Source: Planctomycetota bacterium
GTDB taxonomy: Bacteria > Planctomycetota > Planctomycetia > Pirellulales > Pirellulaceae
DNA length: 45,155 nucleotides
Direction of reading: 5' to 3'
NCBI GenBank assembly: GCA_014381825.1
Contig: JACNKX010000085.1
Span: forward strand, 1 to 45,155
Within the stretch, counting starts at the first letter, position 1, and each line of letters starts with the position of its first letter. The position numbers and the translations under genes are program-made. Positions 32,403 to 39,720 of this stretch are shown here, piece by piece. The notes beneath the pieces were generated by a model that worked only from the letters and a program-made list of their open reading frames with translations, did no database searches and had not been told where the DNA came from.

Positions 32403-33587
32403 TCACTCGGCCTTCTTCGCTAGATTCTCGTACCAAACGACGTTTTGGCTGAGCTGCCCCGCAATCAGCAAGTCAACATCATTATCACCGTCCATGTCGA
32501 TGGCACGGATGTCGTAGGCAGCTTGATTCGTTCCGATGATATGTGTCGTGAAGTTTCCTCTCCCGTCATTCTCGAACCAAGCCGCGATCTGATCGTCCTT
32601 CGCGCAGGTCGCTGCGTCAACATCACCGTCACCATCGATATCGGTCACCGCCAAGCAGTGCGGGCCTTCGAATGTCGTTTGAATGTCATGCAACTTCCAG
32701 CTAGGCGCTTCGAACCACACCAAGCCGTGTCCGTGACCTCGTGAAGCGACAAAATCCGTATTCCCATCGCCGTTCACGTCCGCTGGATGAATGTTCGTCG
32801 CGCCCGACTGCTTATCGGCAAGCAAATGCTTCCTCCAAATACCCGTGGGGTCTTGCGGAGCTTCCCACCACGCAAACCATTCACCCAGGCCGTCGGCGTC
32901 TTGTGGCCCCCCCTTCGCCGCGCTGGCTGCATCCGGTCGTCCATCGCCGTTCACGTCACCAACACCGAGGTAGTGACTTAAACCCGGCGCATCTCCATCT
33001 GCGATGACATAACGCGGCCATGTTTGGGCTTCAGTCGCGTTCTCCGGAGCACGATACCAGACGAGCGAATTCGCGAACGGTCCCTTCGGCTGAGCACTGT
33101 TGGCGAGCAGATCAGGTTTACCATCCACATCGACGTCACCAACCAGCAAGCCGTGAATCCCATCAACTTTGTCATCGACCAGATGATAGGTCCATCGATC
33201 TTTCAACGGATATTTAGGTCGTTCGAGCCAGAAAATGAGCCCTGGCTTGTATCGCGTGCCGATGAAATCGGGATCTCCGTCCTGATCGACGTCCATGGTT
33301 TCGCTATGGATCAGCCCGAGTTTACTCTCGCCATCGAGTATGACTTCGGTCCAATCCGGCGCAACCAGCAATCGGGTCGCACCGCCTGCATTGCAAATAA
33401 TATCCACCAACTTGTCGCCCGTGAAATCGGCTGCAACCGCCGTGTTGCAATGTGCGCCGGAGTAAACAGTGTGCTTGCGCCATTCGTTCTCCGCCCCAGT
33501 CGCTGGCATCCAACTAGTTGAAACGAACAGCAGCGTTGCGGATACAACCGCCACGCGAAGCCAGTCGACGGATCTATTGTCTTGCAT
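32403..33587 (-). CDS. Exported FG-GAP/VCBS-repeat protein
   Basis: This 394-residue protein is predicted to form a beta-propeller. ATG 33587 is chosen because GGGAGAAG precedes it directly and a signal peptide follows (VAVVSATLLFVSTSWMPATGA); the open frame upstream to 33719 lacks these. Seven repeats carry calcium-loop-like motifs: DFTGDKLVD, DVDQDGDPD, DVDVDGKPD, DVNGDGRPD, DVNGDGNTD, DIDGDGDVD and DMDGDNDVD. Each is followed by a W[FY]E or WYRAP segment. Such proteins are secreted or surface-bound and probably bind carbohydrate or protein partners with calcium. Function in this organism unknown. It heads the operon with the thioesterase and the Gfo-like gene. Confidence 0.9.
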   Translation of the reverse strand: MQDNRSVDWLRVAVVSATLLFVSTSWMPATGAENEWRKHTVYSGAHCNTAVAADFTGDKLVDIICNAGGATRLLVAPDWTEVILDGESKLGLIHSETMDVDQDGDPDFIGTRYKPGLIFWLERPKYPLKDRWTYHLVDDKVDGIHGLLVGDVDVDGKPDLLANSAQPKGPFANSLVWYRAPENATEAQTWPRYVIADGDAPGLSHYLGVGDVNGDGRPDAASAAKGGPQDADGLGEWFAWWEAPQDPTGIWRKHLLADKQSGATNIHPADVNGDGNTDFVASRGHGHGLVWFEAPSWKLHDIQTTFEGPHCLAVTDIDGDGDVDAATCAKDDQIAAWFENDGRGNFTTHIIGTNQAAYDIRAIDMDGDNDVDLLIAGQLSQNVVWYENLAKKAE

Positions 33588-33680
33588 CTTCTTCTCCCGG
33601 GCAAAGCAAGGTGGATAGGAGGGCCGACGCTCGACTCGCATCGGCATAATCGAACGAGTCCACAAAAACAGACTTAACCA

Positions 33681-33768
33681 TAGTCCGAGTCGTGACTCAA
33701 GGTGCCTGATTCCCATCACGTCGTATCCAGGCCCAGATTAATGCCAACGGCTCGTTTGACTCGGACTA
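33681..33768. repeat. 11-base perfect inverted repeat in a divergent gap
   Basis: TAGTCCGAGTC at 33681-33691 is the exact reverse complement of GACTCGGACTA at 33758-33768, with 66 bases between. A small hairpin, GAGTC/GACTC, starts inside the left arm. It sits in the 303-base gap between the FG-GAP gene and the GGDEF gene. It could be an operator pair or a repeat remnant. Nothing else was seen in this gap. Confidence 0.5.
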
Positions 33769-33890
33769 GCCACGACCTATCTATCAGGTAAGAGGTTTCG
33801 TCAGGCTTCTATTTTGCACCCGGGCAGGGGCGATTTCTACAGACGACACGGCCAACTGTCGCTGTGAATCACTATTTGGAGACAACAACG

Positions 33891-35411
33891 ATGGGCGCGT
33901 TGCTATTCAAAATCAGCTTTTTGGGATTGGCTTCCGCCATGGGCGCGGTCGCGGGTTGGTGGATTCGCGGGGCCAGTTCAAGTACCACGCCCTCGTCGGA
34001 ATCCAACTCCGAACCATCCAACAGCAACTCGCCGACCGAAACCGCCGAGGGGCAAGCGGATTTCGACGATGTCGAGATCATGATGGCACAATTACAGCAA
34101 TTGACCGCCACCGTTGCGGCTGACGTTGGTGAACATAGCAGCAAAGTTCAAGAGATTAACGATGAATTGACCGCCGCATCTGCCGACGGAACGAACGTAT
34201 TGACTGTGGTCGAGAAACTGGTCAAAGCAAACGAGGCCATGCAGTCGCAGTTAGTACAAGCGGAAACGCGACTCAACGAGCAAGCCACCGAGATCGAAAC
34301 ACACGTCAAAGACGCTCGGACCGATGCCTTGACGAAGCTCTGGAATCGGCGTTATTTCGACGACGAAATGCAAAAGTGTAAGGACGCTCTCACGACGTCT
34401 GGTCGGCCTTCTTGTGTGATGATGCTCGACGTTGATCACTTCAAGAAGTTCAACGATACCTATGGTCATCAGGCCGGCGACGAAGTCCTCCGAGGAGTCG
34501 CTCGCACGTTGAAGAAAGCGGCCGGAAAGAATGTCGTCTGCCGTTACGGTGGTGAAGAGTTTGCGATCATCTTCCCAAATGCGGATATCGACGCAGCCAT
34601 GTCGATTGCCGAGAAGGCTCGAGCTGCGATCGCGGAACAAGTGTTTGAGTTCGAAGAGTTGGATCTCAAAGTCACCGCGAGCGGTGGGTTGGCTCAGCAA
34701 CAAGAAGACGAATCTGTGTTGGAAGTTGTCAAGCGGTCTGACGAGGCTTTGTATGTTTGTAAAGCGAACGGTCGGAATTGCGGCTACTGGCATGACGGCG
34801 AAGATAGCAAGCCACTGAACGCGTATCGGCCACCTGCCTCCAAGTTGGATGAACCAATTGAGTTTGCGTTTGACGAACCAAAAGAGGATCATCGTGATCG
34901 GATTAGTGGATTGTCCGACCGCACAAGCTTCCTCAGTGACGTTGATCGACGGGTGGCCGAATGGAAGCGAGATGGATCAACCGTATCGGTCTTGTTGGTC
35001 GAAGTCGACAAGTACGATGCAATCATCGATTCGTATGGCGACAAAGCTCGCGAAGTCGTCCTGCGTGCGGCCGCTCAATTTCTAAAAACGGCGATGCGGG
35101 AGATGGATCACATCGCACGATATGAAGATCACGTCTTTGGGCTGCTGTTGCCCGGGGCGGACGTGGCAGAAACGTGCTCGGTTGCGGAACGGTTGCGTGC
35201 CGCGATCGCCCGCTGCACATTGCCACTAGATGACGAGAAGCTGACGTTCACTGTAAGTCTCGGATCGGCGGAAGTTGCGACAAACGACACCGAAACAACA
35301 TTGCTGTCGCGAGCTGGATCATCACTTGAAGCCGCCAAGGGTTCAGGCGGCAATTGTTGCTTTGCGGCAACGGCATCGGGCGAGATCCGCTCCATGGAAC
35401 TTGCGTCTTAA
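33891..35411 (+). CDS. Membrane-anchored diguanylate cyclase with two GGDEF domains
   Basis: This 506-residue protein starts at ATG 33891, with GGAG nine bases upstream; the GTG at 33864 would add nine residues. A single membrane segment (about residues 4-24) is followed by a Ser/Pro-rich linker and a coiled coil (65-140). The first GGDEF domain, at about 141-300, has GGEEF at 220-224, DHFKKFNDTYGHQAGDEVL, and the acidic residues needed to make cyclic di-GMP. The inhibitory RxxD site is not present before it. A second GGDEF-like domain at about 335-500 has YEDHVF (411-416) in place of the motif and should be inactive, probably regulatory. Likely role: cyclic di-GMP signalling at the inner membrane. 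Confidence 0.92.
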   Translation: MGALLFKISFLGLASAMGAVAGWWIRGASSSTTPSSESNSEPSNSNSPTETAEGQADFDDVEIMMAQLQQLTATVAADVGEHSSKVQEINDELTAASADGTNVLTVVEKLVKANEAMQSQLVQAETRLNEQATEIETHVKDARTDALTKLWNRRYFDDEMQKCKDALTTSGRPSCVMMLDVDHFKKFNDTYGHQAGDEVLRGVARTLKKAAGKNVVCRYGGEEFAIIFPNADIDAAMSIAEKARAAIAEQVFEFEELDLKVTASGGLAQQQEDESVLEVVKRSDEALYVCKANGRNCGYWHDGEDSKPLNAYRPPASKLDEPIEFAFDEPKEDHRDRISGLSDRTSFLSDVDRRVAEWKRDGSTVSVLLVEVDKYDAIIDSYGDKAREVVLRAAAQFLKTAMREMDHIARYEDHVFGLLLPGADVAETCSVAERLRAAIARCTLPLDDEKLTFTVSLGSAEVATNDTETTLLSRAGSSLEAAKGSGGNCCFAATASGEIRSMELAS

Positions 35412-35433
35412 GACTCCGATTGAGAATCACCGC

Positions 35434-35463
35434 GGGATGGAACGTACTTCCATCCCGTTTTCG
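35434..35463 (+). terminator. Rho-independent terminator after the GGDEF gene
   Basis: GGGATGGAA (35434-35442) pairs perfectly with TTCCATCCC (35448-35456) around the loop CGTAC and is followed by the T-rich tract GTTTTCGTTT. It lies 22 bases after the GGDEF stop. Confidence 0.85.
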
Positions 35464-35672
35464 TTTCTTGATCGCTAGCAAGACTCTTTTTATTTTCGCG
35501 GCAACAAGAAACGGCCTTGACCCTCTCCGTCGATTCTCATATTCTGCCGCCTCGTTGAACAAACGAGCCATCGAGCAGCGAGACAGGGAGGTCACAAAGT
35601 CGATCCGCTCTCGCCTTGCTGGCAACAAGACACTGATCGACGCGGACGAGCCCGCATTGGGAGAATGTTATC

Positions 35673-35759
35673 ATGCATTTTTCTGCGGACCGACTGAGTA
35701 TCCCGTTGGCACGGAAGCCGACGATTACTTTGAAACGCGTTTGTCACCGCGCCGGATGA
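35673..35759 (+). CDS. Possible 28-residue leader peptide before mscS
   Basis: A short frame starts at ATG 35673 with GGGAGA eight bases before it, and encodes a basic peptide (MHFSADRLSIPLARKPTI...). It ends in TGA 11 bases before another short frame. It lies in the 536-base gap between the GGDEF gene and mscS, ahead of the hairpin at 35800. The good ribosome site is the only support; there is no recognisable homology. It could be a leader peptide or chance. Confidence 0.25.
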   Translation: MHFSADRLSIPLARKPTITLKRVCHRAG

Positions 35760-35769
35760 CAACCACCGC

Positions 35770-35943
35770 ATGGACGCACCGGTTGTCTACCGTCCAATCG
35801 CTCCCGGAAAAGATGCGAGTCCTCCGCCCCCCTGGGACCCGTGGATTCCGGGAGCCTTTTTTTGCGCTCACCGAACGTCTTCTGACTTCGATCCTTTGAT
35901 ACTGCCTTTCCATCCATCTCACATCCGTTGCTTCGATCGGTAA
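35770..35943 (+). CDS. Possible 57-residue Pro-rich small protein overlapping a hairpin
   Basis: This frame reads MDAPVVYRPIAPGKDASPPPPWDPWIPGAFF and ends four bases before the mscS ATG. No clear ribosome-binding site is visible, and it crosses the terminator-like hairpin at 35800-35863. It may be chance, or it may link ribosome movement to that hairpin. Unrecognised. Confidence 0.2.
   Translation: MDAPVVYRPIAPGKDASPPPPWDPWIPGAFFCAHRTSSDFDPLILPFHPSHIRCFDR
35800..35863 (+). terminator. Terminator-like hairpin (possible attenuator) in the mscS leader
   Basis: GCTCCCGGAA (35800-35809) and TTCCGGGAGC (35846-35855) form a perfect 10-bp stem around a 36-base GC-rich loop, followed after one base by seven T (35857-35863). 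It ends 84 bases before the mscS start. This gives it the form of an intrinsic terminator inside a leader. Alternatively it ends an independent small RNA beginning downstream of 35463. Confidence 0.6.
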
Positions 35944-35947
35944 TCAA

Positions 35948-36910
35948 ATGAATGCGATTTGGTTTACAACCGCTCTCCTCGGACAACAGTCGCCTGCAGA
36001 AACGCAACCAGGAGGCGAGACCACCGAACAATTTGAGTCCACTTTTGGTGAACTCGTACAGCGTGTTCAAGATGTCCGCGCAGATTCGTCCAACCTGCCG
36101 GAATTGCTCGAATTCATCGCCATTCAATGTCTCGGTCCGATCGTGATTAACTTGTTAATCGCGGGAGTGATCTTTCTAATAGGGCGTCGGGTGGCTCGCG
36201 CCCTCACTAGAATAGTCGGAAAAGTCGCGAGTAGAGCGAAGCTTGATGAAACGCTCATCAAGTTTCTCGAGAACATCGTCTATGCAGTCCTGATGGTGAT
36301 CGTCATCATGGCGGCACTCGATCGAATTGGTGTACCAACCACTTCGTTCGCCGCAATCTTGGCAGCTGCAGGATTCGCCATTGGCATGGCTCTCCAAGGA
36401 TCACTTGGTAATTTCGCGTCTGGAATCATGCTGATCATCTTCAAACCCTTCAAGGTCGGTGACTTTGTCGAAGCTGGTGGCTCGTCTGGCGTCATTGAAG
36501 AGATCCATATTTTCAACACACTCATGCGAACGGGTGACAATATTCAAATCATTGTCCCAAACGGTTCGATCACCAGCGGTACGATTACTAACTACTCAGC
36601 GAAAGCCACGCGTCGAATTGATCTCGTCATCGGTTGCGGATACGACGACGACTTGAAGGCCGTGAAGCAGTTCCTGCAAGTAGTTGTGGAAGCCGACGAG
36701 CGAGTACTCGATGACCCAGAGCCACTCGTAGCGGTCACCGAACTGGGCGACAGCAGTGTGAACTTCATTGTTCGCCCATGGGTCAATAGCTCCGATTACT
36801 GGGCAACTCGTTGGGACTTGATCGAGGCGATTAAGCTTGGCTTCGACGAACGCGGTTACAGCATCCCCTATCCGACTCGCGACGTGCATGTGTTGAAAGA
36901 CACCGCGTAG
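35948..36910 (+). CDS. mscS: Small-conductance mechanosensitive channel (MscS family)
   Basis: This 320-residue inner-membrane channel opens under membrane tension to release solutes on osmotic downshock. Three hydrophobic helices (IVINLLIAGVIFLIG, AVLMVIVIMAALD, SFAAILAAAGFAIGMAL) are followed by the pore-lining helix 3 pattern (GFAIGMALQGSLGNFASGIMLIIF). The MscS beta domain begins FKVGDFVEAGGSSGVIEEIHIFNTLM, with IVPNGSI further on, and the C-terminal vestibule follows. The extra N-terminal stretch (about 55 polar residues after MNAIWFTTALLGQQ) may be periplasmic. Start is ATG 35948. The leader contains a terminator-like hairpin, suggesting control by early termination. Confidence 0.92.
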   Translation: MNAIWFTTALLGQQSPAETQPGGETTEQFESTFGELVQRVQDVRADSSNLPELLEFIAIQCLGPIVINLLIAGVIFLIGRRVARALTRIVGKVASRAKLDETLIKFLENIVYAVLMVIVIMAALDRIGVPTTSFAAILAAAGFAIGMALQGSLGNFASGIMLIIFKPFKVGDFVEAGGSSGVIEEIHIFNTLMRTGDNIQIIVPNGSITSGTITNYSAKATRRIDLVIGCGYDDDLKAVKQFLQVVVEADERVLDDPEPLVAVTELGDSSVNFIVRPWVNSSDYWATRWDLIEAIKLGFDERGYSIPYPTRDVHVLKDTA

Positions 36911-36950
36911 CGTCTGCGAGTGCTTCGTTTAACGCGAGCCGACGGAACTG

Positions 36951-38264
36951 TTACACCACGAGATTTCGAATCACCTTGCCTTGGCTAATAATCATCGGGC
37001 GCCCCACTGGTGTTTGTAGTTCTTTCTCGAACTCGATGCCTAGCGAATGCAACACCGTCGCATGAACATCCGCAATGTTATGCGGATCGCTGAGTACCTT
37101 CGTCTTGTCTTCAGCATCTAAATCCGGCTCAGGGGAGGTTTCGCCAATCACGCGTCCGCCAGCGATTCCGCCTCCGGCCAGGGCCATGGTAAATCCATGT
37201 GGCCAATGATCGCGACCGCCAGCTGGATTGATTCGCGGAGTTCTACCAAACTCGCCGCCACAAATCACGGTTGTACGATCGAGCAATTCGCGCTCGTTCA
37301 AGTACCGGATTAGCGCTGCAAACGCCGGGTCAAGTGTCTTCGCGTTTTCACGATGATTCTCATGGTTGTTTGCATGAGAGTCCCAACCGTTCAGAGTCAC
37401 CTCGACGCAGCGAACGCCGACCTCGACTAATCTTGCCGCGGCAAGGCAACCGCGGCCGAACGAAGTATCTCCGAACTCAGCGCGAACGCTTTCGGATGCT
37501 TCTTTCACGTCGAAGGCCTTCAGTTGCTCTGACGCCATCATCTTTAAGGCGGCCCGTGTCGAGATACCCTGCAACGTCTTGCTTGAATCCAATTCGCGCA
37601 GCCGACCGCGAGCGAATTCTCGCTCGACGACCGCCAAGTCGCTAATCCTACGATCGTAACGCTCGTCGGAGACTTGTCGCGTGATATCGGGAATCGGCCC
37701 TTGTGGGTCGTTGATTTGAAAAGCGTCAAACTGATCGCCGAGATAGCCGCCACGAGCTGGCCACGGCCCCGGCAAGATCGATACGTGACGAGGGATCTCG
37801 ACGTTATCCGGTTGCTGATGACAAAGGATCGAGCCGATCGATGGATGCACGAGCGTCGGGTCAGGTCGGAAGCCAGTCTTGGTGTTGTAGGTCGCTCGCT
37901 CGTGATCGCCTTCCTTACTCGTAATGCTTCGCACGAGCGAGACACGCTGCATCTGTTCTGCCAGCTGTTCATAACCTTCGGCAAGTCGAACTCCTGGCAC
38001 TGCGGTATCGATCGCCTTTGTTCCACCTGCGATGCTGCTGCCTGGCTTCGGATCAAACGTCTCGAGCTGGCTGGGCCCACCCGCGAGCCAGAGAACGATT
38101 ACCGATCTCGGAGGCTTGCCACTCACGTCCTTGTCACTGGCGCGCGTCAACGCCTCGGCAACTGGCGTTAGCCACCCCATACCGCTCAGCCCAGCCGCCT
38201 TCAGCAAGGTACGCCGGTGAAAGTGACTCAAAGTCCCGCAACTTGATTCCAGTTCGTCTTTCAT
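36951..38264 (-). CDS. DUF1501 protein with Tat signal (second copy)
   Basis: This 437-residue planctomycete-type DUF1501 protein belongs to the alkaline-phosphatase/sulfatase-like superfamily. A twin-arginine export signal is present (HFHRRTLLKAAGLSGMGWL, RR at 17-18). Conserved features are SVIVLWLAGGPSQLETFDPKP, LVRSITSKEGDHERATY, GWDSHANNHENHRENAKTLDPAF, GGEFGRTPRINPAGGRDHWPHG and HATVLHSLGIE. The many His and Asp residues suggest a metal site. ATG 38264 has AAGGAG eight bases upstream. The gene follows another DUF1501 gene by 12 bases, and both lie downstream of a DUF1549/DUF1553 cytochrome-type gene. This is the arrangement usual in planctomycetes. The biochemical role of the family is not established. 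Confidence 0.92.
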   Translation of the reverse strand: MKDELESSCGTLSHFHRRTLLKAAGLSGMGWLTPVAEALTRASDKDVSGKPPRSVIVLWLAGGPSQLETFDPKPGSSIAGGTKAIDTAVPGVRLAEGYEQLAEQMQRVSLVRSITSKEGDHERATYNTKTGFRPDPTLVHPSIGSILCHQQPDNVEIPRHVSILPGPWPARGGYLGDQFDAFQINDPQGPIPDITRQVSDERYDRRISDLAVVEREFARGRLRELDSSKTLQGISTRAALKMMASEQLKAFDVKEASESVRAEFGDTSFGRGCLAAARLVEVGVRCVEVTLNGWDSHANNHENHRENAKTLDPAFAALIRYLNERELLDRTTVICGGEFGRTPRINPAGGRDHWPHGFTMALAGGGIAGGRVIGETSPEPDLDAEDKTKVLSDPHNIADVHATVLHSLGIEFEKELQTPVGRPMIISQGKVIRNLVV

Positions 38265-38276
38265 TTGTTGAACTCC

Positions 38277-39638
38277 TTAACTGACCAGCTCGCGGACCAA
38301 CTGCCCGTCGCGATTCACTTGAATCGGACGACCACCAGGTGTGTGCAATAAATGCTTCGCATCGATCCCTAGCAGATGATAGATTGTGCAGGCTAAATCT
38401 GCGGGTGTCACCGGTCGATCTTTCGGACCTTCGCCAACAGAATCACTCGTTCCAACGATTTGTCCTGCCGCGACCCCACCGCCTGCCATCGCGACGCTAA
38501 AGACACGCGGCCAGTGATCACGTCCACCGGACACGTTCAACTTCGGCGTTCGACCAAACTCACCCATCACGACAATCAGAGTTTCGTCCAGCAGGCCTCG
38601 TTGTTCCAAATCCTCCACCAGCGCGGAGAAAGCAACGTCGAGTGACGGTATCAATCCAACCGGCACTTTCGCGCCGGTGTAGCCTTCCTTCAGGCGTGTG
38701 TACGCGTTTTGATGCGTATCCCAGCCCGGATTATTCACGGTGACGAACGGAACGCCACGTTCGACCAAACGTCGAGCCAACAGACAACTTTGCCCGATCG
38801 TCTTCGGGCCGTAGCGCTTTCGAATCGCTGCAGGTTCACTTTCAAGATCGAAAGCTTGCTTCGCTTCAGCTGAAGTGACGAGTCGGTAGGCTTGTTCAAA
38901 TGCTGGGTCGGCAGCTTCGCTCGACGATTCGATCAATCGCTCTGCGTCGCCGTGAAAACGGTCGAACGCATTTAGAAAACTGCGACGGCGATCGAGTCGG
39001 TTCGCGGTCACCGATGGATAGAGGTCAAGGTCTCGAACCTGGAAGTCGCGTTTTGCTGGATCGCCACCCACTGAAAAAGGACGATTCTGCTCTGGCAAGA
39101 AGCCTTGCCCCGACAACTTTCCGCCGCCGACCCGAAAGCGCGGAACAGCGATGTTGTTCGGAAGGACGCCTTGTTCATTGTGGAGATGCGCCACGACGGA
39201 CCCGAAACTAGGGTAGTCGATTACCGGACTCGGCTTGTAACCCGATAACAGATAGTGCGCGCCAAAGTTATGCTCACCCAGCGGCGAAGTCATCGAGCGA
39301 ACGATCGCAACGCGATCAAGCACGTCGGCTGTACGCGGTAACAGTTCGCAGATTTGCGTTCCGGGAACTGCGGTCGAAATCGGTTGAAAAGGGCCTCGCA
39401 CCTCCGAAGGCGCATCTGGCTTCAAGTCGAAAGTCTCCAGATGGCTCGGCCCTCCATCCAGCCAAATCAAGATGCACGCTCGTGCCTTGCCGGAAGCCTT
39501 CTCGCTTGCACCAACAGCATTTCGCAGCCGGAAAAGATCTGTCAAACCAAGGCCCATCGCAGTTAGGCCTCCGACACGCACGAAATCGCGTCTCGTGACA
39601 CCGTCGCACCGATCGTTCTGTCTTACAGGCTCGTCCAT
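38277..39638 (-). CDS. DUF1501 protein with Tat signal (first copy)
   Basis: This 453-residue paralogue of the next gene starts at ATG 39638 (MDEPVRQND), with AAGGA eight bases upstream; the frame to 39713 adds residues before the export signal that do not fit. The Tat signal reads VTRRDFVRVGGLTAMGLGL. The conserved blocks are CILIWLDGGPSHLETFDLKP, IVRSMTSPLGEHNFGAHYLL, NPGWDTHQNAYTRLKEGYTG, VMGEFGRTPKLNVSGGRDHW and CTIYHLLGID, ending in the family C-terminus GGRPIQVNRDGQLVRELV. Probably exported folded, with metal bound in the cytoplasm. It sits between the cytochrome-type gene and the second DUF1501 gene in one operon. Confidence 0.92.
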   Translation of the reverse strand: MDEPVRQNDRCDGVTRRDFVRVGGLTAMGLGLTDLFRLRNAVGASEKASGKARACILIWLDGGPSHLETFDLKPDAPSEVRGPFQPISTAVPGTQICELLPRTADVLDRVAIVRSMTSPLGEHNFGAHYLLSGYKPSPVIDYPSFGSVVAHLHNEQGVLPNNIAVPRFRVGGGKLSGQGFLPEQNRPFSVGGDPAKRDFQVRDLDLYPSVTANRLDRRRSFLNAFDRFHGDAERLIESSSEAADPAFEQAYRLVTSAEAKQAFDLESEPAAIRKRYGPKTIGQSCLLARRLVERGVPFVTVNNPGWDTHQNAYTRLKEGYTGAKVPVGLIPSLDVAFSALVEDLEQRGLLDETLIVVMGEFGRTPKLNVSGGRDHWPRVFSVAMAGGGVAAGQIVGTSDSVGEGPKDRPVTPADLACTIYHLLGIDAKHLLHTPGGRPIQVNRDGQLVRELVS

Positions 39639-39720
39639 CTTCCAGATCCTTGGCCAAGTGCGTATTAAACCCCGGACTGTCGCCCATTGTTTCAATAACT
39701 CTAAATCGCGCATTCGAAGG

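Noticed and set aside
34251-34892. 213-residue open frame on the minus strand
   Set aside because: It is a shadow of the GGDEF gene, which has unmistakable motifs on the plus strand.
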